Positions 16,186 through 24,918 of a stretch of DNA of 64,000 nt are shown in pieces; position 1 is the first letter of the stretch; each line of letters starts with the position of its first letter. Both the position numbers and the translations under genes were made by a program. A model generated the notes under the pieces. It worked only from the letters and a program-made list of their open reading frames with translations. It searched no databases and was not told where the DNA came from. This DNA is from Frigoribacterium sp. PhB24 (GTDB taxonomy: Bacteria; Actinomycetota; Actinomycetes; Actinomycetales; Microbacteriaceae), in the NCBI RefSeq assembly GCF_003755185.1, contig NZ_RKIC01000012.1, positions 1 through 64,000 on the forward strand. Reading direction: 5' to 3'.

Positions 16186-17385
16186 ATGAGAATTCTGGTC
16201 GTCACGCCCTACTGGCCTTGGCGGGACAATACCGGTGCGCCGCAACGTGTAGGTGTTCTCCTCAGCGGACTTGCCCGCCTAGGGGAAGTGGATGTCCTCG
16301 CTCACTCTGACTTGGGGGATCCGTCCCAGGGTTTTGATAGTTACCCCGGGATTAGCGAGCTGCAGTCGGCCATGTACCCTGGGCCCCGTTCACCCCTGCG
16401 GCGCGTCCTAGCCGCCATAGTCGGCGCGGAGCAGGCTCGGATTGTCGCAGCCCGACGCGTATGCCTTCCGCTTGCTCGAAAGATGCACGGGAGGCGCAAT
16501 TATTCCTTGATCTTCTACGTGCGCGAAATGAGCTGGTTCGTTGCGGCCGGCAGGCTCTCCTGCCCTGCCATCGTCGATGTCGACGACTTCGCGGAGGTCG
16601 TTCTGGATCGCTGGCTCGACGTGAACAAGAACGACCGCGGCGATAGCATCGGGCGACTCGAGGCAGGGCGTATGCGGCGACGATCGGCTCTTCTGCGCCG
16701 TCAACACCTGATCGTGGCCCGATCGGGAGCGCGACGACTCGTGGTCAGCGCGGCAGACGCCCGGCGAGTCCCGGGGGCGAACGCCGACATCGTCCCGAAC
16801 GCTTATCCCCCCACCACAGAACCCGGCGGCGTCCCCCTGCATGAACGTAGGAACGTCCTGCTCTTCGTGGGAATGCACTTGTACGCGCCAAACGACGATG
16901 CGGCCCGATGGTTCGTGCAGGCCGTGCTGCCCCTCGTCGTAGACCACATCCCTGACGCTGAATTCCGGATCGTCGGGCGAGCCAACGATCGATTGTTCGC
17001 GCTCAATAGCAATCCGAACGTGACGGTCACCGGGCCCGTAGATGACGTGAAGGATGAGCTCTCGATGGCACGAGCGGTGGTCGTTCCGCTGCGTGTGGGC
17101 GGAGGCAGTCGCATCAAGATACTCGAGGCCATGGCCAGCGAGGTCCCTGTGGTCAGCACCACCATAGGAGCGGAGGGCCTCGAGGTGCGGCCCGGCACAC
17201 ACGCCCTCATCGCGGACACTCCTGGGGAACTCGCAGAGGCGTGCGTGCGAGCGCTTCGGCTCGGGGCAGATGTCACGAATATGGTCGAAGCGGGAGCCCG
17301 CCTTGCTCGACAGCACAGTCCCGAGGTCATTGCGAGACGCGTGCAAGATATTGCAGCCGAAGTCGGTCGCCCGGCAGAACGCTAG
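16186..17385 (+). CDS. GT4-type glycosyltransferase
   Basis: 399 aa, ATG with GAGGAGG five bases upstream. The N-terminal domain starts MRILVVTPYWPWRDNTGAPQ, a Rossmann fold with the acceptor loop of GT4 enzymes. The C-terminal domain has VLLFVGMHLYAPNDDAARWF, FRIVGRANDR and RVGGGSRIKILEAMASEVPV followed by VSTTIGAEGLEV, the GT4 donor-sugar signature with its conserved Glu. GT4 enzymes use NDP-sugars to build polysaccharide, glycolipid or glycosylated metabolites. It is divergent from the GT1 operon and may act in the same pathway. Confidence 0.88.
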   Translation: MRILVVTPYWPWRDNTGAPQRVGVLLSGLARLGEVDVLAHSDLGDPSQGFDSYPGISELQSAMYPGPRSPLRRVLAAIVGAEQARIVAARRVCLPLARKMHGRRNYSLIFYVREMSWFVAAGRLSCPAIVDVDDFAEVVLDRWLDVNKNDRGDSIGRLEAGRMRRRSALLRRQHLIVARSGARRLVVSAADARRVPGANADIVPNAYPPTTEPGGVPLHERRNVLLFVGMHLYAPNDDAARWFVQAVLPLVVDHIPDAEFRIVGRANDRLFALNSNPNVTVTGPVDDVKDELSMARAVVVPLRVGGGSRIKILEAMASEVPVVSTTIGAEGLEVRPGTHALIADTPGELAEACVRALRLGADVTNMVEAGARLARQHSPEVIARRVQDIAAEVGRPAER

Positions 17386-17810
17386 GTCGCGTGATCACGT
17401 CTCGGATTGATGCGTTCCTTCGCGTGATCGACCGCGAGGCCGGGCGGCTTCATGGCGTTTGTGAAAGCCAGGTGTACCTGAGGCTGCAGATCACGGGCCT
17501 TTGTGACGGCCCAGATGACCGTCGGCAGAAGGCTACGCCGAGTCAATCTCGGGGGAGCTGAAGCGGCCAGGCCAAACACAGGGCATCGGTGATGAGGGAG
17601 CTCGATTCCGGCCGGAGGATCTCGGGGTTGCACCGGGAGGATGAGCCGAGGTTCGGCCAGAACCGGGCCCTGTCGTTCCGCGGTGCAGCGAGTGTTCGTC
17701 AGCAGCCCGCCGGTGAAAGCCCCTGCATCGCAGGGGCTTTCCTCGTTCTCGGGCGAACTCGTCGGAGCCGGAAGCTCTAGCCCGCCCGCAGCACCTTCGG
17801 GCGCGACCAC
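17386..17810. other. Intergenic region with terminator, island right flank
   Basis: No convincing gene. A minus-strand frame at 17382-17843 is open but its composition is inconsistent. The strong hairpin at 17715-17741 is the only clear element. Confidence 0.45.
17715..17741. terminator. Rho-independent terminator-like hairpin
   Basis: An 11-bp perfect stem GAAAGCCCCTG / CAGGGGCTTTC with a 5-nt loop CATCG, followed by CTCGTT. The flanking CAGCCCGCC and stem core resemble those of the hairpin at 1467-1492. Confidence 0.65.
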
Positions 17811-17857
17811 CCCGAGGAGGCGCGGTGTCGGTTCCGCCCGCACCGCGCCTCCTCGGG
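17811..17857. terminator. Terminator made of an inverted GGAGGCGCGG pair
   Basis: CCCGAGGAGGCGCGGTG (17811-17827) pairs perfectly with CACCGCGCCTCCTCGGG (17841-17857) across 13 nt. The dispersed 10-mer lies in both arms. The stop codon of the FAD oxidoreductase gene follows at 17860 on the minus strand. Confidence 0.75.
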
Positions 17858-17859
17858 TG

Positions 17860-19365
17860 TCACCGTCGGGTGCGCTCGTCGACGGGCCGGCGGCCGGCGA
17901 CGCGTCGCTCTGTGCCCGAGGGGCCTCCGACGGAGAGATCGACCTCGGCGTCCAGCCCGAACGTGCGTCTCAGGGCGGACCGTGCGGCGTGCCAGCCTGC
18001 CATCCCGTGCACACCCGGACCGGGGGCGGCGGATTGCGAGCAGAGGTAGATGCCCTCGCCCATCCGCCAGGGGTCGGGAGACAGCATCGGTCGTCGCACG
18101 AGCTGGCCCAGGTGGGTGCTGCCACCGAAGACGTCGCCACCGACGTAGTCGGGGTTCGCGGACGCGATGTCCGTGGCGGTCGTCGCATGCGTGGCCAGGA
18201 TCACGTCGCGGAATCCGGGCGCGAAGCGCTCGACCTGACGGGTGATCGTCTCGACCGGGTCTTCCACGGAGCCCGCCGGGACGTGCATGTAAGACCACAG
18301 CACATGCTTGCCGGCCGGGGCGCGGCTCGGATCGACGACCGTGGGTTGAGACGCCAGCACGTACGGCGAGGAGGTCGATCGACCTCTGGCCACCGCCCGT
18401 TCCGCCGCCGCGATCTGCGCCCTCGTCCCGCCGAGGTGCACCGTGCCGGCTCGGCCGGCCTCCGACCGGGTCCACGGGACGGGGTCGGTCAGGGCGAAGT
18501 CGACCTTCGCGACCGCGTTCCCGAAGCGGAACCCCCTCAGCGACCTCCGGACCCACCACGGCAGCCTCACGCCCGCGACCTGCAAGAGAGTGGGGATGCT
18601 CGTGTCGAACAAGACCGCCTTCGCATCGGCGACGTCATCCCAGTGCGTCACGGTCCGCCCTCGCTCGATCGTGCCCCCGTGTCGCTCCAGGTCCGTCACG
18701 AGGGCATCGGTGATCACGCGGCTGCCACCTTCGGGGATCGGCCAGCCCCCGGCGTGCGCGTAACTCGTCAGGGCCAGCCCCACCGCCGCTGCGCCGATCG
18801 ACGGCAGGGGCTGATTGCCGTGCGCTGCCGCGCCGGTGAGCAAGGCCGGCGCGATGTCGTCCGAGAAGCGAGCACCCCAGGCGACGCTTCCCTGCTCGAG
18901 GACGCGGAGACCCATGCGCACGGAGGTCGGCATGTCGCGGGGAAGACGGAGTAGTGGTCCCGTGGCGAGCTCGGCGACGGCGTCGACGTGGTCGACGAGA
19001 GGCTTCATCAGCCGGGTGTAGGCGACGCCGTCCCGACCGAGGGACTCAGCGGTCCGCTCGAGGTCGCGGTAGGCCAGACCGATCCTCCCACCGTCGAGCG
19101 GATGGGCGAACTGCACGTCGGGTACGACGAGGTCGACCCTCTTGTGCATCTCGAAACGTGACATGAAGGGGGACTGGAGCGCGAGCGGGTGAACGGCCGA
19201 CCCCACATCGTGGAGGAACCCGTCGGCGGTCAGAGCCTCCGTGCGGGTGCTGCCCCCCGGGTGCGCTGCCCGCTCCACGACCTCGACGCTGAGGCCGGCA
19301 CGAGCAAGGGTCACTGCTGCCGCCAGGCCGTTGGGGCCTGATCCGACGACTATCGCGTCAACCAT
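17860..19365 (-). CDS. Phytoene-dehydrogenase-like FAD oxidoreductase
   Basis: 501 aa. The N-terminus AIVVGSGPNGLAAAVTLARA is a dinucleotide-binding fold (GxGxxG), followed by EVVERAAHPGGSTRTEALTA, the flavin amine oxidase/CrtI-type motif. The C-terminus IYLCSQSAAPGPGVHGMAGW holds the FAD-binding end motif. Proteins of this COG1233 group act on hydrophobic, often isoprenoid or lipid, substrates, but the substrate cannot be read from sequence. It is 69 bp after the sortase gene on the same strand, so may be the last gene of the surface locus, though no functional link is obvious. Confidence 0.85.
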   Translation of the reverse strand: MVDAIVVGSGPNGLAAAVTLARAGLSVEVVERAAHPGGSTRTEALTADGFLHDVGSAVHPLALQSPFMSRFEMHKRVDLVVPDVQFAHPLDGGRIGLAYRDLERTAESLGRDGVAYTRLMKPLVDHVDAVAELATGPLLRLPRDMPTSVRMGLRVLEQGSVAWGARFSDDIAPALLTGAAAHGNQPLPSIGAAAVGLALTSYAHAGGWPIPEGGSRVITDALVTDLERHGGTIERGRTVTHWDDVADAKAVLFDTSIPTLLQVAGVRLPWWVRRSLRGFRFGNAVAKVDFALTDPVPWTRSEAGRAGTVHLGGTRAQIAAAERAVARGRSTSSPYVLASQPTVVDPSRAPAGKHVLWSYMHVPAGSVEDPVETITRQVERFAPGFRDVILATHATTATDIASANPDYVGGDVFGGSTHLGQLVRRPMLSPDPWRMGEGIYLCSQSAAPGPGVHGMAGWHAARSALRRTFGLDAEVDLSVGGPSGTERRVAGRRPVDERTRR

Positions 19366-19434
19366 GTTTCTCCCTCGCTGTGATGGGTGATGATCCAGTT
19401 GTTCGTCACCAGGACTTCTCGGTGACTCTGGGCT

Positions 19435-20097
19435 CTACTTGCCGGAATCGGGTTGGAGTTGCGCCTCGATGACCATGTTCTGCACCGAGGGGCCGCCCTG
19501 GGGGCGCTGGAGGCACGTGATCACGACGAGCCTGCCGGGCGAGTCGGCCCAGATGTCGCTTCGGTCGGCGATATCCGTCTTCTGGACGGGCCCGGCCTGG
19601 GTGACGGTGTAGCGGGACGCGCCGACGGTGATGGCATCTCCCGGCTGCACCTTCGATCGCCGGTTCTGCACATCGATGAGGTAGTTGCCCGGCGCGACTC
19701 CTCCGCCCCGCAGCGAGTGCATCGCGACGAAGACGGTGCCGTCGGCCGGATTCTCGAAAGACACACCCCGGTTCTCCACCCAATAGGCGGACGTGAAACC
19801 GGGTGGTTCGATGACACCGTCGGTCGCATCGAGAGTGTCGAGTGGAACGTCGAGCCCGACCGCGCCGACGGTGAACCTCGCCCTCGTGGGCGAACTGGCG
19901 GTTTGCCCCTCGGGAAGGGGATCCTCCAGATGGACCCTGTTTCCCCCCATGTCGACGGGAGCCGCGTCGGGGGCGGAATCGATCTGCAGCATCAGGGCGG
20001 CTGCGCTCACGAAGAGAACGGCGACCACCACGGCCGCGCTGATGATGAAAGCCACCGGGCTCGACCTTCTCCGGCGCCGTCCGGTCGATCCGGGCAT
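19435..20097 (-). CDS. Class E/F-like sortase
   Basis: 220 aa from ATG 20097, with a basic N-terminus (GRRRRRSS) and one signal-anchor helix (VAFIISAAVVVAVLFVSAAA). The catalytic domain shows FVAMHSLRGGG with the His, VVITCLQRPQG with the Cys and the Arg two residues later, the sortase triad. Sortases cleave a C-terminal sorting signal and join the protein to the cell wall. It lies 206 bp downstream of a gene for a protein with a C-terminal sorting signal, the likely dedicated substrate. Upstream frame extension to 20286 is not supported. Confidence 0.88.
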   Translation of the reverse strand: MPGSTGRRRRRSSPVAFIISAAVVVAVLFVSAAALMLQIDSAPDAAPVDMGGNRVHLEDPLPEGQTASSPTRARFTVGAVGLDVPLDTLDATDGVIEPPGFTSAYWVENRGVSFENPADGTVFVAMHSLRGGGVAPGNYLIDVQNRRSKVQPGDAITVGASRYTVTQAGPVQKTDIADRSDIWADSPGRLVVITCLQRPQGGPSVQNMVIEAQLQPDSGK

Positions 20098-20245
20098 GCT
20101 GTCGCTCGCTCGTGCTGATCGTTCTCGCACTTCGCACAACCTTTCGTGTTCGGGGACGGCGGCCCGAGCCCCCACAGGGACGTGTGTGTGGCGCACAGGA
20201 GAAAGCTCTCCAGCGGTCGCTGAGCTGGTCTTCTGTGCGATGTGT

Positions 20246-20287
20246 GGTGGGGCGCGAGCCCGGCCGTAGCCGAGCTCGCGCCCCACC
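20246..20287. terminator. Strong hairpin after surface-protein gene
   Basis: A 14-bp perfect stem GGTGGGGCGCGAGC / GCTCGCGCCCCACC around 14 nt, just beyond the minus-strand stop at 20304. It would terminate or attenuate transcription between the substrate and sortase genes. Confidence 0.75.
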
Positions 20288-20303
20288 AGGGAGGGGTCAG
20301 GCG

Positions 20304-22322
20304 TTATTCGCTGTCAGCCTCTTCGCGACGCCGGCGGCTGAACAGGCCGACCAGGAGCGCGAGCCCAGCAGCGCCCGCTGCGGCGAGACCGAGCCACGGC
20401 CAGGCCAGCGGGTGCTGTTCGACATAGCCACCAGTGGCCACGTGGAGCCCGTCCGCAGCTCCCTGCGTGCCCTGCGCAGCGGCCGAGGCGCTCGCGTTCG
20501 TAGCGGTGCTAGCGGTCGCGTTCGCTGCGGTACCGGCCGACGCGGTCGCGTCCGTGGCCGCGTTCGCGTTCGCGGTCTTCGCCGCGTTCGCGTTCGTTGC
20601 CGCGTTCGTGTTCACCGAGGCGTCCTTCGAGGCGTCGGCGATCGCGGCGGCTTTCGCTGCGGAGGATGCGTCACCGTTGGCCTTGGCGGATGCCTTGGTC
20701 TGGGTCTGGTCCGAGGCGTTGGCTTGAGCGGCTTGCTTCGCGGCGGCTTCCGCGGATGCTCCGGCGTCCTTGGAGGCGTCGGTCGAGGCATCCTGGGTCG
20801 CTGCGGCCTTCGCTGCGGCGTTGGCTTTGCTGTCCGCCGCGGCCGAGGCGTTGGTGGTGGCGTCAGCCAGTGCTGCGGCCTGGGCTGCGGGGTTCGCGTT
20901 GGAGTCAGCACCAGCGGACGCGGACGCGTTCATGTTCGCGTCCGCGTCCGCGGCCGTGTTGGAGTTCGAGTTCGAGTTCGAGCTCGAGTTCGCGTCGGGG
21001 TCCGGTGCAGGCTCGACGATGGTCGTGGCGCTCGACGTGTTGTTCTTCTCGACTTTGTCGGTGTCGTTGGGGAGGACCTTCGCCGTGTTGGTCACCTTCT
21101 GCGGTGTGTCCGTCGAGGTCGCCGCACTGAATTGGAAGCTCTGCTCCTCGCCCGGAGCAAGCCTCTTGACCGAGCACGTCACCATGTCGCCCGTCACTGA
21201 ACAGCCCGGGTCTGTCACCTCGACGTCGGAGAGTCCCGCGGGGATCTTGTCCTGGATGATTGCGCCAGACGAGTTGACCTTAGACGCCTCGTTCTTCACG
21301 GTCATCGTGTAATCGATACGATCACCCGCCGTGACGCGCGCCGACGCCGTCTTCGTGATGGAGAGGTCGACAAAGGACGGGTTATTCGGCACATAGGTGC
21401 CATCTGCCCCGTCGGCGCTGGGACCTGACTGGGACGCGAGAAGAGTGAATTTCGGGTCACCCCCTGCATCTTGCAGGTCGTACTGGTAGACCGTGAGCTT
21501 CTCAGTGCTAGATGGCGACATACCGAACACGAGGTTGCCGTTGGGGTAGGTCCACGCCGCGATCGCATGAGCGTTGTCGCCCATCCCGGAGATTTTTCCG
21601 GCTCGGACGTTCCCGGTCTTGGGGTCAACGCGATACCACTTGCCATCAGTTACACCCCACAGATATCCACCTGCAGGTGCCAAGTCAGCCGTCGAGATCG
21701 GCTCGCTGAGTGGGATCGTCCTGACCGAGGGGGACCCAGAGGCGAAATCCACTGCCCAGATAACGTTCTGCGGATTTTGCGCCTGCACGAACATCGTGTC
21801 CGCATATTCACCTTCACCGAACGTCGCACCGTTGTACTGAGACTCTTGGTCCAGGGGCCCGAGAAGCTTGCCGAAATTGGCAGTCTCTGCTCCGGTAGCA
21901 TCGATTTGGATCAGATTGTCGCCGCGTGTGAGTGCGTACATCATGCGATCCTTGGCGCGGAATGCCAAGGCGTTGTAGTTGTATTCGGCCGGATTTCCGC
22001 GCGCCTTGAAGTCGAATGCACCTTGGTCGTCCCGTACGGTTTCCCAGAGCTGGGTCTTCGCGTCAGATGCGCCGTTAATATATACTGTTGTGCTGGCGTA
22101 TGCAGCCGGAGAATCATCCGGGAAAGGGATAGCGGCCGCCGGGGCTGCGGACGTCACAGGGTCGGCGACCGCGGGGGACTGCGCCCCCGTAAGGGCCAGA
22201 GCCGCGACACCGGTGCACGCGAGCCCGATGGTGATTCCACGCCGTGTGCGCCTGAAGAGGGAATCTGCTCTCAAGCCTTGTCCTGAGCTATCAATTCGAT
22301 TGTTCGAAGTCACTTGTGTCAT
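20304..22322 (-). CDS. Sortase-anchored DUF11 surface protein with Asn/Ala/Ser stalk
   Basis: 672 aa. A signal peptide (RRGITIGLACTGVAALALTG, cleavage near AVA) leads into a beta-propeller-like domain (about 60-310, resembling DUF6923), then one DUF11 repeat (SFVDLSITKTASARVTAGDR to about 440). Residues 445-605 are low-complexity Asn/Ala/Ser/Lys/Asp, a probable extended stalk. The C-terminus has LHVATGG, a hydrophobic helix (WLGLAAAGAAGLALLVGLF) and SRRRREEADSE, so the sorting signal is a variant of LPxTG. The adjacent sortase is its likely enzyme. The cell-surface role, perhaps adhesion, is inferred. Confidence 0.85.
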   Translation of the reverse strand: MTQVTSNNRIDSSGQGLRADSLFRRTRRGITIGLACTGVAALALTGAQSPAVADPVTSAAPAAAIPFPDDSPAAYASTTVYINGASDAKTQLWETVRDDQGAFDFKARGNPAEYNYNALAFRAKDRMMYALTRGDNLIQIDATGAETANFGKLLGPLDQESQYNGATFGEGEYADTMFVQAQNPQNVIWAVDFASGSPSVRTIPLSEPISTADLAPAGGYLWGVTDGKWYRVDPKTGNVRAGKISGMGDNAHAIAAWTYPNGNLVFGMSPSSTEKLTVYQYDLQDAGGDPKFTLLASQSGPSADGADGTYVPNNPSFVDLSITKTASARVTAGDRIDYTMTVKNEASKVNSSGAIIQDKIPAGLSDVEVTDPGCSVTGDMVTCSVKRLAPGEEQSFQFSAATSTDTPQKVTNTAKVLPNDTDKVEKNNTSSATTIVEPAPDPDANSSSNSNSNSNTAADADANMNASASAGADSNANPAAQAAALADATTNASAAADSKANAAAKAAATQDASTDASKDAGASAEAAAKQAAQANASDQTQTKASAKANGDASSAAKAAAIADASKDASVNTNAATNANAAKTANANAATDATASAGTAANATASTATNASASAAAQGTQGAADGLHVATGGYVEQHPLAWPWLGLAAAGAAGLALLVGLFSRRRREEADSE

Positions 22323-22472
22323 AGGAATTGCGTTCCTTTAGTTGCAGTTGCTGAGTCGTAGATGGGCTGCGAGCTCTTCGCCAACGGGGGTCCTCGCGCG
22401 ACGTCGGCCCACGTTCGTCCGCGCCACCGAGCCAAGCGTTTCCCGCTCAGCGGACGTCCTCCGAGACGGCTC

Positions 22473-23636
22473 TCACTTCTCGGCACCGGGTCTGCCGAGT
22501 GTGGGGAACGCGCGCAACGTGGCATTCGAGAAGCGGTGGTGACACCGCTCGACCACGGTGGTTCGCACAGTTCTGGCGATGGTCATGTATGTCTTGTCGC
22601 GGATGAAGATCGCGTCGAGGGCGACCATCGTCAGGGAGAACCAGGGGAGGCCCATGAGCACGGCGATGCTCACGTGGAAGATCAGGATGATCAGCAGTGC
22701 GGCGATCCGGGTGGGGCGTCGCATGAGCATGAGGGGGAAGCTCACCTGGACGAGCACGGTGAGGACCGTCGCCAGGGCGACCAGGGGGGCCCAAGCGGTG
22801 AGGAGCTCGCTCAGTTCGGGCCAGGTGCCGAATTGCCGGGTCGTGATCGGCGCGTAGATGGCATAGCCGCTGTACCAGGGTTCGCCTTGTGCCTTGTAGA
22901 GCCCGCCTGAGGCGTAGACCATGCACAGCTGAGCCCCGATGACGATCACACTCAAGTTGTGGAAGAGATTCGGTACCCACGGCGGCAGGAGGGACCGAAC
23001 ACGGCCACGCAACGCCCCCATCGTGGTGGAGGGAGCCGGGCGAGCCCGCTCACGCCTGCGAGCGTCCACCGACCACACTTGGGACGGTGCGGTGAAGAAC
23101 AGCGAGATCAGGGCGATGCGGGACAGGTTGTCGCTCTGGTCCTGGACGAGTGTGTTGATCGAGAGCAGCCCGACCCACTGCACGAAGAGGACCACGGTGA
23201 CGAGCCTGGTCTTGTAGCCGACCAGGAAGAGGGTCGCGGTCACGAGGATGCTGAGCATCAGCAGGGTCAGGGCGGAGTCGTTGGTCGCGAGTCCGTTCAC
23301 GAAGCTGAACGGCCAGATGGTGGCGAAGTCGCTGTTGGGATAGGCCAGTTCGCCGGTCCAGGCCGCTCCGGCGCCGAACGTGTACACGCGTGTCGAGAAG
23401 TTGCTCAGCGTGAACCCGATGATCGTCAACCCCAGGAGGATGCGAGCGACGGCGAGCCCGTAGACGGCATGCTTCTCGGCAAGGAGCCACTGCTCAGCCA
23501 CGTGGAGCGACTCCACGATGCGTCGGAGGGAGGTGGCACCTACGCCTGACACGCGTTTCTCCGCTGCCTGCGGTAAGCGGTCGCCCGGAGAGCTCGTGTC
23601 GTCGATAGTCGTGATCGTGTGAGTGTCAGTGCGCAT
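22473..23636 (-). CDS. HTTM-domain membrane protein
   Basis: 387 aa with about six to eight hydrophobic helices. The region from AVYGLAVARILLGLTIIGFT through FIRDKTYMTI matches the HTTM domain, first described as the membrane part of vitamin-K-dependent gamma-carboxylase. Bacterial versions lack a known carboxylase partner in most cases. Conserved features include the WPFSF loop and GEPWYSGYAIYAPI. It overlaps the DUF5819 gene by 11 bp, and this pair is common in actinobacteria, so the two probably form a membrane complex. Function unknown. Confidence 0.85.
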   Translation of the reverse strand: MRTDTHTITTIDDTSSPGDRLPQAAEKRVSGVGATSLRRIVESLHVAEQWLLAEKHAVYGLAVARILLGLTIIGFTLSNFSTRVYTFGAGAAWTGELAYPNSDFATIWPFSFVNGLATNDSALTLLMLSILVTATLFLVGYKTRLVTVVLFVQWVGLLSINTLVQDQSDNLSRIALISLFFTAPSQVWSVDARRRERARPAPSTTMGALRGRVRSLLPPWVPNLFHNLSVIVIGAQLCMVYASGGLYKAQGEPWYSGYAIYAPITTRQFGTWPELSELLTAWAPLVALATVLTVLVQVSFPLMLMRRPTRIAALLIILIFHVSIAVLMGLPWFSLTMVALDAIFIRDKTYMTIARTVRTTVVERCHHRFSNATLRAFPTLGRPGAEK

Positions 23637-24432
23637 CGGTGCGCCCCCGTCCTGTGTCGGCCGTCGAGGGATCGGTAGGGAAGAGCTCGTGGAACGACGT
23701 GCCGTCTTGGTCGGGCAGGGTGATCAAGCCCCGCCATCCCGTGCGGAAGACCTGGACCGTCGGCCGTTCAGCGTGAGGTGAGTTGCGATCTGCGTAGGGC
23801 ACGACGTTCTGGCGACTCGCTTCGTATTGCACGCGAACCACCTCGTCGCCCCACGTCGATTCGGCGACTTGGGTCGCGTAGGCGTCGGCGTATCGCTCTT
23901 GGACGATGAAGTCGATGACAGCTGAGCGGTTGTCCCCCTCGGCGAACATCGCGTCTCTCTCTCGACCCAGCCAGGAGTCGCCGGCGAAGTAGTTGAGCGC
24001 AGCGGTGTCCTTCTGCTCGCTGGTCAGAGCGTCGCCTGTGTCCTTCAGCGCACTGGCCTCTTGGACGGCGAGGCCTGCCGCACGGGGAGGAAACAGATTG
24101 TGATGCGACAGGGATTGCTCGACGTCGCTCGCGGCGACCCATTTGGTGGTGACGAGTCCTTGCTTGGTCGCGAGCACGGCGCGCACCTTGAGCTTGTAGT
24201 CACCGTTGATCGGTTCCGGGGCGAACACACTCCAGCTCTGGCCGAACCACGGGAGCATGTACGCGCGCAGGATGTCGCCGGGAACGAGTTGCCTCAACGC
24301 GGTGGGGGGTGAGATCCACAGGAACGAGGCGAAGATGTGGAACACGGTGAATGCGACCGCCCCGATCGCGACCGCGCGCATGACGGCTCGTCGTGATCGG
24401 GTATCGGGAAGAGGGGCTGGTACGGGTTGCAT
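23626..24432 (-). CDS. DUF5819 family protein
   Basis: 268 aa from ATG 24432. One N-terminal membrane helix (VMRAVAIGAVAFTVFHIFAS) precedes an extracytoplasmic domain with WFGQSWSVFAPEPINGDYKL and YFAGDSWLGRERDAMFAEGD, typical of DUF5819. Upstream in-frame residues to 24612 are Arg/Pro-rich and unlikely to be coding. Its stop overlaps the HTTM gene. It is first in the minus-strand surface locus, behind an AT-rich promoter region. Confidence 0.82.
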   Translation of the reverse strand: MQPVPAPLPDTRSRRAVMRAVAIGAVAFTVFHIFASFLWISPPTALRQLVPGDILRAYMLPWFGQSWSVFAPEPINGDYKLKVRAVLATKQGLVTTKWVAASDVEQSLSHHNLFPPRAAGLAVQEASALKDTGDALTSEQKDTAALNYFAGDSWLGRERDAMFAEGDNRSAVIDFIVQERYADAYATQVAESTWGDEVVRVQYEASRQNVVPYADRNSPHAERPTVQVFRTGWRGLITLPDQDGTSFHELFPTDPSTADTGRGRTDAH

Positions 24433-24818
24433 GATGAATCTGTCCTTTTCGGGTGTGTGCGAAGGCGGGCGCGGAGGGTCGCTACGACCTCGGGGGCGCC
24501 AGAAGGCACCCTTCGGGCGGCCGGGCGCGCCGATGCAGCACCTGCCCTCGGCAGAGCGTTCATGCCGAGGGGAGATGCCAGAAGATCCGGGCTGGTGTGT
24601 GAACAGTAACATTTACGACCAGAAAAGTAAGGAAATATCGCATGTTGGTCTGGTCAGGCCGTCGACGAGGCTTGATTTAGCGGGGAAAAAGCGATTCATA
24701 AGAATCAGCTGAGTGGCATCAATCCAACATTTGCCGTCGGCAGACCTCTGCGTCTAGGTTGATCTCCGCGCCGGGCAGGCGCAGCCGATGCGGGTTCGTG
24801 CTGCCTGCCGGCACCTCG
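24433..24818 (-). promoter_or_regulatory. AT-rich promoter region of the surface locus
   Basis: About 385 bp without a gene. The segment 24600-24740 is distinctly AT-rich for this genome (for example GTAAGGAAATATCG and GGGAAAAAGCGATTCATAAG) and lies directly upstream of the first gene of the minus-strand DUF5819-HTTM-surface protein-sortase series. No single -35/-10 pair stands out. Confidence 0.45.
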
Positions 24819-24860
24819 CCCCATGGGGCCTGCCGGTTCGGGTCGACAGGCCCCATGGGG
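24819..24860. terminator. Long perfect hairpin after LysR gene
   Basis: CCCCATGGGGCCTG (24819-24832) pairs with CAGGCCCCATGGGG (24847-24860), a 14-bp perfect stem followed by TCTTCG on the plus strand. It lies about 60 bp beyond the LysR stop. Confidence 0.75.
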
Positions 24861-24918
24861 TCTTCGGCCCCCGGGTGCGGTCAGGCGTGCCCTCGTGCGA
24901 GCCCGACGGGCCCCGTGC

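Noticed and set aside
20500-21000. Repetitive GCGTTCGC-rich stretch, possibly CRISPR-like
   Set aside because: It is the coding sequence of the Asn/Ala/Ser stalk; period and spacers do not fit a CRISPR array.
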